A stretch of 64,000 nucleotides of DNA from Parus major (GCF_001522545.3 NC_031768.1:8577403-8641402); one strand, 5' to 3'; positions 26,516 through 37,956 are shown, numbered from the stretch's first letter. Made by a program: numbers and translations. The notes: generated by a model not told the origin, from the sequence alone.

Positions 26516-27975
26516 TCTTTCCTTTGAGGCATCTTAATAAAAATACAAATGATGTTATAGGGTGGTGACACTCCCAGATTTAAAAATATATTTGTATTTT
26601 GTTTACAGCCTGATATGTGAAATGCTCTCAATTATACATACAAACTCTGGATGTCTTGACATTTGCTGCTGGGGATAAGAATGAAAATGCTTTTAATTTT
26701 ATTGTGTAGCTTACCTGTAAGAATAGTTCACAGGGAACTGGTATGCCTGCTTTCAGGGCTGATATCCATGAAGATGACCATGAGACCATACTCAGGTCCC
26801 TTGACACATGAAACTGTAAAGGTGTAAAACTATAATAAATACATGAAAAGCTAATACTTAATTGCCGTGTCAGTTTAGTCCTAAAAGCATTTATTTGGAA
26901 ATGACATTTTTACTACTGATTCTTCCTCCTCACTGTTCCTCACAGTTCTTTCCTCCTTCCTCACTCCCCCTTGCAGCATTTTCCCTTTTCTCACAGGCCT
27001 TCCCTGCAGCTCCACCGCTGCCAGGCTTGGACACCTGGGCCAAAGACACCACTCTGCCTGTGCCAGGAGTGACTTCTCAGCGGCCTGGGAGACACAGGCA
27101 ATGCTCCCACCCTGGAAGGGGAGTGCAGGGAGAAAAGCAGAAGGTCTGTGTGCACCAGGCTGTCTCCCAGCACCCATCAAACTGTGTCCAGAGGTATCTG
27201 ACACCTGATGTGTCCAGCTGTGGGTCAAGATCTGATGGTCAGAAATGGGTGACAGAATGGCCTCTGCAGGCCTTTGGTTGTTCCAGTTTATGGAACAACC
27301 ATCCTATAAAGAAGAGCTTGAGGAAAAGACCCTGTGATGGAACTGCTGATTTCAGCAGAATCTTTTGAAGCAAGTTCAGAGGTACTCCAAGGCATGGGAA
27401 AGGATGCTGGGAAGAGGAGATGGCAAGAACACCAGGAGGAGAGAAGACAGGGAGGTGCCAAGTACTTAAGCACAAGTGTGACCACTGCAAACATCAACAA
27501 GCGCACAAACTTCATCTCTTTGTTACAGAGGGGACATGGAGCCATCCCCCAACACAGTCTTACCCAGACCCTCACAGATAAAGGATTTCTCAAAGCAAAT
27601 CAGCAATTTTATTAACAGATGGACAAGGGTGAAATCTCTTTTGCATCTCCTGGCAGGGGGAGCATCACAGCTGGAACCATTTGCAGAGGCTGTGCAGGAA
27701 GCAGGGATTTGGACTCTGTTTGCCTCCTCAGGTGGGAGAGGAGGAAGCACGGCTCAGGCTGCTGGTCCCCATGGCTGCAGTGGTATCAGCAGATCTCCCC
27801 CAGTGCCTGGCTCTGGTGGAAAAAGTGCACAGTGGTTGGTCTTGGGCATGAGCAGCAGGTGGTTGATGTCCTTGCAGAAGCTCAGGACTTCACAGGTGCT
27901 GCCAGCTCCCATGGCTGGATGCAGCTGTCAGAACGCTGTTTGTGGGGAGGACAAGGCAAAAGCAGTGTAGGTTCC
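26516..27975. other. Intergenic; possible decayed 3' part of the ITPRIPL1-like locus
   Basis: This is the sequence that would follow ITPRIPL1-like copy A on the minus strand. GC content is moderate, and frames up to 171 residues occur in several directions and overlap one another. I could not align any of them with the large soluble part expected of ITPRIPL1-type proteins. If a C-terminal part was once here, it has decayed beyond recognition by eye. Confidence 0.4.
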
Positions 27976-27979
27976 TACC

Positions 27980-28381
27980 TTATCCTAGGACTTGTCCTCC
28001 CAGTTCTCTGCCATCTTGCTCCTGGGCACTGCAGGTGGTTTCCTCCTGGGCACTGCAGGTGGTTTCCTCCTGGCTGCCACTGCCAGAACCAGCTCTCTTC
28101 TTACTGGGCAGCCAGTAGATCCCAAAAAGCGTGAGAATCATTTCAACACAGTTCCAGAACCACCACTGCTGGCAGACTGAGTAGAGCACACTTTCCTGGG
28201 TGGGTCTACTCTGCTCCTGCATCCTCTGTTTCATCTTCTGCAGTCTGGCCATCTCCTGGCTGCGCTGCTCCTCATGCTTCCTCAGGAGCTCTTCTGTGAC
28301 CTTCACTGCTGGGAGATCCACACTCGCTGCATATTGGAAGATTCCTGCTGCTATCAGGACTTGGGTGATGCTTCCAGCCAT
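27980..28381 (-). pseudogene. ITPRIPL1-like remnant, copy A (N-terminal part only)
   Basis: A 133-residue frame with the layout of the N-terminus of the bird ITPRIPL1-like family (inositol 1,4,5-trisphosphate receptor-interacting protein-like 1), single-pass membrane proteins. It has a hydrophobic signal-like start (residues 1-20, MAGSITQVLIAAGIFQYAAS) and a charged, coiled-coil-like stretch (30-58). A Gln-Gln-Trp and Phe-Trp motif then precedes a hydrophobic transmembrane segment (72-90), followed by Lys-Lys-Arg and an acidic Ser/Glu tail. Family members normally run to roughly 500 residues or more, while this one stops just after the tail, so it is truncated. Two exact 24-bp units at 28021-28068 repeat EETTCSAQ in the tail. 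A related copy B lies about 1.1 kb upstream in the gene sense. Family assignment is by recalled architecture, not alignment; a short expressed protein cannot be excluded. Confidence 0.6.
28021..28068. repeat. Perfect 24-bp tandem duplication in the copy A tail
   Basis: Two identical 24-bp units (28021-28044 and 28045-28068), in frame with the ITPRIPL1-like copy A, duplicate eight residues of its acidic tail. A partial third unit (CCTGG) follows. Confidence 0.9.
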
Positions 28382-28825
28382 GGCCTGGAGGAGGAGGATG
28401 GGGAGAGAAGGGGCTCAATAGGACTAGGTGATGGAGAGATGATGGCTGGAGCAACGGGGCCAGGATATGAAGGACCCAGGGATGGGTGGGAGAGGAGGTA
28501 GCCGGGAAAAGGTTGAGGAACTCCTTGAGGATGGAGGCACATCCCCATAGGCACTGGCTGTAGCTGGCAGCCCTGGACACTGCTGCACCTGCCCTTCCCA
28601 AAACTATCTCCACAGCCCCTGCACCCTTTCCTCAGCCTGAGAAATTCCCCTGCATGCTGGTGTTTCTTGTCTGTCACTCAACCCAGCCTTCCCCCAGCCT
28701 GCCCCACTCACTGCTGTCTCAAGTGGCACTGCCATGGGGTATCTGGGGATGTGTCCCCGTCCTCTTATGTCAGAGAGACTGGAGCCCCACAGCCACACCC
28801 TGTCCAGTCAGCTGGGGATTTGGAT
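28382..28825. other. 5' flank of ITPRIPL1-like copy A
   Basis: About 440 bp between the copy A start codon and the CR1 fragment, shared in diverged form with the flank of copy B (29477-29855). It would contain any promoter or 5' untranslated region of the original gene. No TATA box is evident. Confidence 0.4.
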
Positions 28826-28829
28826 GGAA

Positions 28830-29175
28830 TTCACATGGACCCAGAGACTTTATGACCTTTGGAAGAAGGGGCAGCCACTGCAGGAGCACTGCACAGCTGT
28901 CTTCGGGTTGTGCAGGGAGAAAATCAGAAGGGCCAAAACCCAAATAGAACTTAATCTGGTTATTTATTAACTACCATATAAGAGAATAAAAAATGTTTTT
29001 ATAAGTCCATTGGCAACAAAAAGGAGGGTTAAGGAGAATCTCCATCCTTTACTGGATGGAGGTGAAATATAATATGATAGGATGAGGACGAGACTGAGGT
29101 GTTTAATGCCTTCTTTGCATCGGTCTTTAGAGTAAGGTCAGTTGTTCTTCATGTACCCTGAACTGGAAAAGAGAG
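28830..29175 (+). mobile_element. CR1 ORF2 fragment (copy A block)
   Basis: Plus-strand translation gives pieces typical of CR1 ORF2 between the endonuclease and the reverse transcriptase. These include RLYDLWKKGQ, then REKIRRAKTQIELNL (about 28914-28960), then a Lys-Arg-rich 'NKKEG' type segment, and 'gtgtttaatgccttctttgc' at 29099-29118, which encodes the conserved VFNAFFASVF. Several frameshifts break the frame. The reverse transcriptase catalytic part is absent. This defective LINE piece lies head to head with the ITPRIPL1-like remnant. Confidence 0.8.
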
Positions 29176-29251
29176 ATGAGGAGCAGGCAGGAAACAGCAG
29201 CTGGGCAGAGGCACCCCAGCAGGATGCAGGCACTGTTAAACTCAGCCCACG

Positions 29252-29476
29252 CTAGAGGATGACTGCTCTGCTGTTCACAGACTGAGCAGGAGTTATCCCA
29301 GCTGCCCAGTCACTTGAGTGATTTACAATCTTTCTCACCAGCCAACTCATCTGGCCCTGCTGTTCCTCTTGCTGTGTCAGGACCTCTGCCGTGGTCTGCG
29401 CTGCCTGGGCACCTGCCCTCAGTGCATAATGGAGGACAGCCAGCACCAGCAGGATTTTGGTGATCTTTCCAGCCAT
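29252..29476 (-). pseudogene. ITPRIPL1-like remnant, copy B (more decayed)
   Basis: A 74-residue frame starting MAGKITKILLVLAVLHYALR resembles copy A over the signal-like segment and the charged stretch (TQQEEQQGQM against KHEEQRSQEM). After about residue 48 the frame is shifted; the DNA still keeps a block corresponding to the copy A 'QSV' region before the transmembrane segment. The Trp-rich transmembrane segment and acidic tail are lost and a stop follows. The frame is open upstream of the Met for another 63 codons, but the copy A comparison favours the Met at 29476. It is best read as a decayed tandem paralogue of copy A. Confidence 0.55.
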
Positions 29477-29859
29477 GGTCTGGGGGAGGAGGAGGGAGAG
29501 AAGGGGCTCAGTGGGGTCAGGTAGCAGGGAGAGGGTGGCTGGGGCAGCAGGGGCAGGAAATGTAGGGCCTGGGGACAGGGCACTCACCCCAATGGTGGCA
29601 CCTGCCTCACCCGAGGTGTTCTCTGCACCCTCTGCACGCTCTCCCCAGCCCTGGGAGCTCCCCAAGTGCTGGTGCTCCTGGCCTGGCCCTCACTCAGCCC
29701 AGCCTTGGCCCTGCCAGCCGCACTGGCCACTGCCTTGAGCCGCACTGCAGCGCTGACACCGCAGCCACAGCACCTGGGGACGTGTCCCCTCTGATGTCAC
29801 AGACACCAGGGCTCCATGGCCACACCCCAACAGCCAGCTGTGCCCTTGGATGGAACTCA

Positions 29860-30905
29860 GGTGGAATTCGAATGGAACCAGGGAGTTTATGACCTTTGGG
29901 GAAGGGGCAGCCACTCAGGAGCACTGCACAACCTTCATGGGGTCGTGCAGGGAGAAAATCAGAAGGGCTAAAGCCTGGCTCTAAATTAATTTGGCCCTAA
30001 AAGTGCCATAAGAGATGATAACAACTGTTTCCATAAGTACATTGGTGACAAAAGGAAGGCTCAGGAGAATCTCCAGCCTTTAATGGATGGGGAGAAACAG
30101 AGTGACAAAGGAGGAGGAGGAAGACCTGAAGTACTTGATCTAAGGCCTGCTACACTACCATGATCCCCTCCCAGGGCAAGATGGCTCACTCGGCAGATGA
30201 GAAAGAGTTTGTGGGTCCAGATTCCCTGGAGTTTAGTAAAGCCTTTGACTCCATTTCCCAAAATATTCTCCTGAAGATGGCTCGTGGCTTGGGTGGGTGT
30301 GCTCTTTGAGTAGAACATGGGCTGTGGGGCCAGGCCCAGAGGGGTGGGGAATGGAGCCACATCCAGCTGGGGACAGAAACCAGGGATGTTTCCCAGGGCT
30401 CAGCTTTGGGGCTAGTCCTGTTTTCTGAGGAGTGACTGAGGGAGCTGGAAGTGTCTAGTCTGGAGAAATAGGGACTTGGGGGAGACCTTGTCACTCTCTA
30501 CAATTACCTATAAGGAGGTTTTAGGCAGATGGGATGTGGTATCTTCTCCAAAGTAACAGGCAACTGAACAAAATTAAATGGCCTCAAGTTCTGCTAGGGG
30601 AGGTTTAGACTAGATTTCAGGAAAATTTTCCTCACCAAAAGTGTTGTCAAGCATTACAGCAGGAAGAACCCAGGGAAGAGGCCGAGTCACCATCCCTGGA
30701 GGTAAAATACAATACATGTAGATATTTCGCTTAGGGACGTGGTGTACATGTATAATACATGTAGATATTTCACTTAGGGACGTGGTGTACATGTAAAATA
30801 CATGTAGATATTTCACTTAGGGACGTGGTATATTGCTGGACTCGGGAGCCCTCGGTTAACAGTTGGACCTTAGGGGCTTTTCCAGCCTAAACGATTTCTT
30901 GAGTC
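29860..30905 (+). mobile_element. CR1 LINE with internal deletion (copy B block)
   Basis: Plus-strand CR1. The first part (29885-30150) parallels the copy A fragment, then jumps to a reverse transcriptase segment. There 'gagtttagtaaagcctttga' at 30231-30250 encodes the conserved EFSKAFD, and 'cacatccagctggggacaga' is close behind at 30359. A further jump removes the catalytic YADD region. The 3' UTR follows ('tcactctctacaattaccta', 'ggcctcaagttctgctaggg', 'gtcaccatccctggagg') up to 'gagtctgtgattctattgta'. At least two internal deletions and several frameshifts are present. Confidence 0.85.
30711..30832. repeat. 43-bp tandem triplication inside the CR1 3' UTR
   Basis: Units begin at 30711, 30754 and 30797 with AATACATGTAGATATTTC and each contains CTTAGGGACGTGGT. 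The first two are full length (43 bp) and differ at single positions, and the third is cut short at about 30832. The core 'gtagat...cacttagggacgtggt' is normal CR1 3' UTR sequence, so a piece of the element itself was amplified. Confidence 0.95.
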
Positions 30906-30909
30906 TGTG

Positions 30910-33900
30910 ATTCTATTGTAGCAGTCTAATGTGATAATTAGGCTCAATGCAAATCCTAACCCGATTCTCAGTTGACAACTTGAGTCATTTTCCATATATC
31001 TTTGTATGTATATATTTAAGTAAAAAAACCCCAAACCATTGTGTGTCTTCTGTGTGTCCGCTGATTATTTCAGTCATTATTTCATGAACCAAAGTTTGTC
31101 CAAACACACTTTAAGTCTTTCAAATTCATTTTAAGGCTGTAGTATTGTCAGGATATGTGGCAAACCAAGGAAAAACGTCCTCAGAAGAAACAAATATGCT
31201 CCTGTGCACTGCTCTTCCATCTTCCATTTCCTCCTGCTATACTGTATTTTTGGCTTGTGTTGTCAGAGTGCCTAAAACAATAGGTTTCAGCCCTCTTTGT
31301 TGTTTCCTAGATTGTACTGCACATAATAGAGATTGAATATTTGCTTCTGGAATAAAAGTTACCTAACCAGGTGGTTGGAACACAGATTCACAAATTGGAG
31401 AATCTCGTCTCAGTTCTTGCCTTAGCCAAGGGTTTGCTGTGTGCTTTCAGTGTCTGTGGCAATTTCTCAGTTACAGGGTAGGGAGAGTAGGATGCGGTTT
31501 TCATCCTAAAGAGGAGAGCTGCTGTGAGAGGCTGAAATCCTGAAAGAGTTAATGTAAACCTGAAAGAGCTCATGTCTCAAACACTGGGCAGAGGGGAAAA
31601 GGAATGTTACCATGCCAATGAGTTAAGGTGATGTTAAGAAAGGGGGTCTTGGAGGCAGAATAGTGCTTTTTTGAGACCACCTTCCTTACCTTGGGTAACT
31701 ATCTCTAAAACCAGATTTGGAGAGCATTGCAGTTGTGTCTCTGACAGGGGGATTGAAACTATGAAACAACCCAAACTTTCTGAAAAGTTTGAGAATAACA
31801 AAAGGAGCTTGCATGAGGACTGTTTGGTAAATAGCACTACTGAGGGGGCTGTGTGTGCACCCACCATCCACAGGAACTGCACCAGAGATGGTGCTGGAAC
31901 CCTGGGTAGTGACATGGATCCTTTACCTCCAATTTTCATATTTTTCCTTCTTCATTTCTTCCTCTCCTTAAAAGTTTAATGTGCTGCTGTTACAGGCTGT
32001 TTTAACTCCATGATGCTGCAGGCTGTTCAGAAATTTTGAGTTGTTGCTGACGTGGACTGTTCAACCTATCATAAGGTTTAGAAGTTTAAATTGCTGCTTC
32101 CATAGCTAAAACTTTCTAATTGGTTGTTTGGCATTGTTTTTCTTTAATTTAATCCAAGGTTATCCTCAGCATCAGCTGTCCCAGAGGAGGCAGTCCAGGC
32201 CTGCCCTCTCCAGATTCAACATTTTGATACCCAGAGCAGGAGGCCCAGGACCTCCCTCACGGGACCTGATGGCTGCTCAGGTGAAAAATATTCTGAAATC
32301 TTGATGTGATTTTATTATATTTTAATTTCCCATGATAAAGAGCAACAATATCTCTAAATTTAAAGTGAAATATCGTTGCGACATATGAAAGTGACGTTTT
32401 ATTTTTTGCAAGTCAAACTGGGGCTTATTTGAATTCCTCTGGCTTGATATTGAGCTTTTTCAAACAAGATATAAATCTGCCACTTTCAGTTGCATACTTG
32501 ACTTTTTTAACATCACTGAGTAATGGCTGGAACGAGAACAATATGTCATGCTTTTATGTATTTATTGCAAGGAATGCAAGGATTGCAATTAGAACTATAA
32601 ACAAACTTTAAATAAAATTTTATTTATAAATTTGTAATATAAATTTTATATTTTATATAAATTTTATTTATGTTTGTCAAACACATACACCCATAGGCAC
32701 ACTGGCTGTTTAAAATTTCTGGTGTACTGAATAAGTGCAGGAAAATGAGACAAAGGTAAACAAAACAACCAAGATAAAATAATACTTTTCACATCTTTCA
32801 CAATTATTTAATCGCTCCAGAATAATTCCTTTAGGCATTGTTTTCTTCACACCCTCAGAAAGTGCAGCACATTTTTTCTGCTCACAGATATATGCTGAAC
32901 CATTGCTGTTCTTTTTATTCTCTATAAGGGAGATGAATTAATATTTCTTCTTTGAGGAGGGTTCTGCATTCTATGGAGAATGTTGTCAGAATGATCAAAT
33001 TCAACAGCAGTTTAAAATATATAACATAACTCACCTGAAACATTAGAAGAATTTTTTTTCCATATTCCTATTCTCCATTAATTGAAAGCCAGCCGAGAGT
33101 TTCTAATCACTCATGTTTTTCAAATGATTAATTTCTCACTGAAGTGGCCAAACAATGAAAATACTGCAAATCAGCCCCACCTTCCTATATTTTAGACCAC
33201 TGAAAAATGGAAATACAGTTTGCTTTCAGCACTTTTCATTACTTGATTAATAGAGCTGATTCAGATTTGGGTCAGTGCTTGTTCTCTCTCAAAAGACTAT
33301 TTATTCCCCACCCTTGTACAAGTCATGAAGCAAGGGCAAGCATCACCACTGCTGCTTGTTCCTGGTGAAGTAAATCAATTCTTTGGCCAGAATTAGGGTG
33401 TAATCACACCTACAGCTGACCTGCTGACAGAAAACATGAGTTTGAGTCATTATGTCTATTATTTTTAAGGTATTTTATATAAAATTGGCAGCCTCAGTGA
33501 GAATTTTCAAGGCCAGGTTCTGCAGCAGTGTATGTGGAAGTACACACACCTACTGCCTTCGATTCCTTTCTCACTCACTGCAAACCTTACAGCTCAAATT
33601 GAGGCCAGCTCCCAATCATCTGCCATGTGAACTGTGCCAAGTGAACCCAAACTACCTTTTCAGTTCATAAAATATTCATTCAGTCCCAGCTGGGACTGTA
33701 AAATATGAATGCTTGGTTATGATGTTGGTAACATACCCTTTTCATTCTCTTACATATGTATGAGGGAAACAGCTATACACCACTCACAAGTACAGCTATA
33801 TGATAAATTAGTGCTCTAAAAAACCCCAAACTTCTCCATCTCACTCTGCTAGAAGCCCATTTGACACTACAATCCTCTGTCTAATCCAAATGGTGGCCAT

Positions 33901-36900
33901 TACAAAAACGTTTCAGATTTTACCCTGCCATAAATTCCTACCCTCTCCCTTCATATCCATCTGCCCTGTGGGAAATTTAAGTTCCTCCATATTACATTCT
34001 CCTGGCATTCAATATTTCATTCTGGACAAGTATTTATTAATGCAATGCAATTCAGAGATAAAATGCTAATGAACAAAGAGCTTTGGAGTCTCCCAGATTG
34101 TATATCCACTAGTTTAGAGAACTGGGGAGTGCTCAGATATACAGCTTTAATCACAGAGGAGCCTAGTGCATAGGAGGATACTTTAGGACACTTTTGAGAA
34201 ATTTTACCTGTCTTGATCTTGAATTTTCTTTCTCCTTTGTTTTACAGACAAAGATTAATGCAAATCTTTACACTTAGAGGGATTAAAATATTCACCTCCC
34301 TAAACACTGTTCACATATTCTAAAATTTGATTTTTCATTAGAAAATAATATACACACCTATCTGTACCATATGTGTTTTGGTAAGTGTGAATTTGTGTCA
34401 TGACCTAGTGCTTAGGTCTATTTGCAAGAGCTGGGATGACATGTTTAGAGTCCAAACAACTTAACAAAGAATGCTCAGAATGCCTCATGCTAAGAAGCCT
34501 AAAGTGAAAAGAACTGAGATGAATTTGCCTTGTAGGTGCAGTGCTGTGACATGAACAAAAATGACACAGTGTCAGACTTTTTGCTAATTTGAGTTGGAAC
34601 TATCCCCATCACCTTTTAAAGACAAAGAACCACAGATCTTTCTGAGCTGATTAAACTTTGCTATTTGGTCTTTACTGACTTACACAGTTCAACATATAAG
34701 GATTAGTGGTGATTGATGCCTCCTACCCAGTCCTGGGGTTATGGTTGGCAGAAATCCTGCAGTGTTCATCCTCTCTTTGTTCTCTGTAAGCCGATACTGA
34801 AGTTTCATGAGATCATTTACTTTCTGTGATCATGCTTTCTGTGAGGCAATGTACTGCTGTATGGAATATCTGCCAGAAAGAGAACTCTCTCTCCTGTAAT
34901 CTGAGCTCTACTTTTCTGAGTGAGGAGACAGCAGACAAGGGGGAAAGACCAATTGTTAAACGAAAGAAAATAAGAAGAAAACAAACTAAAAAATAGTAGG
35001 GTTTTTGTGAGGGCAGGAAAAGGAAAATGAAAAAGAAAAGAAGAAAGAAAAGAAGCTTCATTTGGCTGGCAGATAGGCAGTGATGAGTGTGCTCATCTCA
35101 TAATTATGCAGCTAAGCAGGAGGTACATCAGTATGGATGTTGTTAGGGCTAAAAATCTTGTCTTGCATGTTCAGCTATATGCTCACCACAGTTTGCATGC
35201 TCATATGGACAAGTACTTGAAGGGAAACACAATCTGCTATAATGCCTATCTGCTAGACAAAATGTGCATGATTAGTTCCATATGGCTTTTCTTTCTCAAA
35301 GAGTAGAGTTCCAAAGTGAGGAAAGATTTCAAACATAGGTGATGCTGTATTTAAAAATTGCATTTTAATAATAAGTTTATGGGGGAGTATTGGCCTTCAG
35401 TGGGACTTAAATGCACATTAGTGTGTTTTGCTGAATAGAGATTAAACATCTCCTTGAAGACATAAACATAGTAAGACATGCACGTAGTAAGAAGTGATCT
35501 CATTTTTATGGACTTTGAATCAACTTCCAAGTGGTTTGCTGCATGAAGCTTACAAAGAAGATACCTGTAGTCTACATAAAATCAGTATCTGTTTTCTAAT
35601 GTAACATTTTCCCTTCCTGCTGAATTGCATTATCAAGTAGAAAAGTGCTAATGCTATTCCTCCTCACACAGTCAAATTTTGGAGACTGATACAATATTTA
35701 ATGGAAGGAGTTGTCTAGTCTTGTATGTGCCTATTCCTACCATTTCAGAGGACAGAGTCCTTTTAGAGGGCAAATCAGAAGATCCAGATGTTCCACTGCA
35801 TTTTAAAGTAACTCAACACTGACTTTTAAACAGCTTCTGACTTCTAGACCCAGCTTTGAAAAGTTCCTGGCTGAGTTTTTCTTTCTCCACACACCAGACA
35901 AAGAAAATGAAGTAGGACAGTCTGTCAGTTTAGATGTCTAAATTAGCTGCCTAATTTTAAGTGCTGTTACTAAGCCACATGAATAAGCTTTGTCAGATGG
36001 AATTTTTTAGGGGAGATGGTTCCTACAGTCACCATTTGTCCCAAATGCGAGAAAGAAAACAAAGTTCTCTGTCCACTGTGGCTGTTTGCTTTCAGCAGCT
36101 GAGAACACTTCAGCAGGCAGCCAGCAATGGGCTGTAGGAGCCGAGAGGAGCAGCTGTGGCACAGCTGCTGCCAGCATCTGCCCTGCCATGCCATCTGCAG
36201 GGGTGACTTGCTGGGCTCACAGTCACTCCCCAGCTGGAGTGACAGGAAAATCAGGCTTCCAGGTGGAAATGTCCAAAAGCCAAACTGCTGAGCACAGGCG
36301 AGTTTTAAACTTGTCACTGAGAACGAAGGGAACGAAACACTGGTCATTGTTGTTTCCCTGGAGAAAGAGGGATTCAGTGTCTAAAGTGTCTTGCCTGCTC
36401 TCTTCCATAAACAGGGATTACAAAACGTGCCCTGGAGGCTGATTCCCAAGCCAGCATCACCCTTCCTGTCACTTGAACAAATGGCTCTGTGTTACAAGAA
36501 AAGCTGCCAGTTCAGGGGGGCATTTTGCACAGAGGTGATTGTCACCTCTTACTGAACTCAGACTGCTCTATAGTTAGAAGTGTGAAATTGTGAAAGCAGA
36601 AGGAGAGGGTTCCTGCAGGGCACTGGATCAGTAACCTTGGCTGTAGGCACCTAGCCTAGGGATGGGCACTGTATGGTTCCTTAGGCTACTGAGAAATATG
36701 AAACACAGCACATATAACACTTCCTAGAGTGGAAGCCAGAGTTCTGCCCCCAGGAAACACAGAGCCCTGGGCCATGGCTGCTCTCTGCTGCTGCAGTCCT
36801 GCCTTTCTCAGTGGCCCAAGAGTAATGAGGATCATTCCCACCCCAAATATGCAGCACCTAATGTTCAGGGCATCTTCATAATCTCAGGGAGGTGGAGGCT

Positions 36901-37720
36901 CAACTTTCCATGGGATTAGAAGAGCCTAGGATGCAGGTTTGATGTTTCCCATGGCAGTGCTCTCTGTTATCAGTCAGAAGTAGGGCATCATGTTTTGTGA
37001 TAAAGTCTTAAATGAGCTCCAGGATAGTTCAGACTTGTGAAATGAATTCTGAATTTGGTCAAGCCCCAAACAGCTTCACAGATTCAGCATAAGCCTAGCT
37101 GGTCAGCTCAGCTCAGCCAGGGCCTCTGCCATGCCTGTTGGTGCTGCAGGAGGCTCTCAGGGGAGATTTTCCCTGAGGATTTTGATGCATAAAACAAGAA
37201 AGGCAGCATTTCCCTTGGCTTCTAACAGCAGGGTAGGACAATGTCTTACCTTGATTCCTTCCCCACTGGGAGTGCTGTAAGCTGTTCCTCCTCCTCCTCC
37301 ACCCCAAGGTGTTTACAAGTAGCACAGCCTGTATGTGAAGTCCTATCTGAACCCAGTTTTTAGGAAATTTTATTTCATAATACAGAAATGAATGGCTCAT
37401 AACAAGGAATTGAACTGCTGTCACTTTCCTTCTCTCTTAGTCATAGAAGGGGACTCCCTGACAGCTTCCTTGCATGCCACCAGGTACCTTGAGTCCTTGA
37501 ACAGGGCTTTTCACAATGTACATTTTGGATATAGACTCTTAAATTCTGCCTAAGCACCATTTTGCATACATAAATCTCTTTTTGGAACTGAGAATTAATC
37601 CATGTGCTCACTTTGTCATCTGCAAAATGGAGAATTTTCTTACCTGACAAGAAAAGTGAGAGGATAAATATTTCAGAGACTATGAAGTACTCAGACAACT
37701 CAGTGCGGGTGACAAAAGTG
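30910..37720. other. Intergenic sequence; possible unassigned repeat at 31640-32280
   Basis: Long AT-rich non-coding stretch. The segment 31640-32280 has the uneven composition of an old inserted repeat (a CT-rich run, TAATTGG blocks, a GC-rich end) but I could not assign a family. An AT-only stretch lies at 32590-32690. No gene was recognised. Confidence 0.4.
32590..32690. repeat. AT-rich low-complexity stretch
   Basis: About 100 bp made almost entirely of A and T with repeated and partly palindromic TAAATTTTATTTATAAA-type units. Confidence 0.85.
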
Positions 37721-37791
37721 CTTTGGCTAGACAGGAAAACGCTTCTTCAAAATTCCCAGAAGATCAGGACAGAATAGAGATGAGATCCAGC

Positions 37792-37956
37792 ATTGTGGGA
37801 GGCAATTGCAGCACTCTGTGTGATAGATGGCATCATTCCCAGTGCAGTAAAATGGATCTGTGCGTAGACTTCCAGCCCTGGTATGCTCCCTTCACTTCTG
37901 GCACGGGCTTCATCTGCACCCTGTGCCAGCAAACACTTCATCCTCCTGCTCTTTAA
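37792..37956 (+). other. Short frame with PHD-finger-like Cys/His spacing
   Basis: The last 55 residues of a 77-residue forward frame contain CSTLCDRWHHSQC, followed after about 22 residues by FICTLC. The spacing C-x4-H-x2-C and then F-x-C-x2-C is the second half of a PHD zinc finger. PHD domains are known in ORF1 of some CR1 and L2-type LINEs, so this may be a relic of such an element. There is no start context, no neighbouring exon I can assign, and the first zinc ligand pair is imperfect. Chance is a serious alternative. Confidence 0.25.

Larger units (their letters stand above)
28200..30110. repeat. Tandem duplication of an ITPRIPL1-like plus CR1 block
   Basis: Segment 28200-29090 resembles 29270-30110 with an offset of 1.03-1.10 kb. 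Anchors shared by both: the start codon contexts (28381 and 29476), the 'gaggaggagg...agagaaggggctca' blocks just upstream of each, the 'agactttatgacctttgg' and 'agtttatgacctttgg' blocks (about 28846 and 29885), GGGAGAAAATCAGAAGGGC (28915 and 29950), and the GGAGAATCTCCA blocks (about 29034 and 30064). Divergence with many small indels suggests an old event. Confidence 0.8.

Noticed and set aside
26862..28134. Several overlapping forward frames of 144-171 residues
   Set aside because: They overlap each other in different frames and part of the set is antisense to the ITPRIPL1-like remnant; none resembles a known protein.
31640..32280. A second solo LTR
   Set aside because: The composition is suggestive, but I found no convincing TG...CA ends, polyadenylation signal or target-site duplication, so it is left unassigned.
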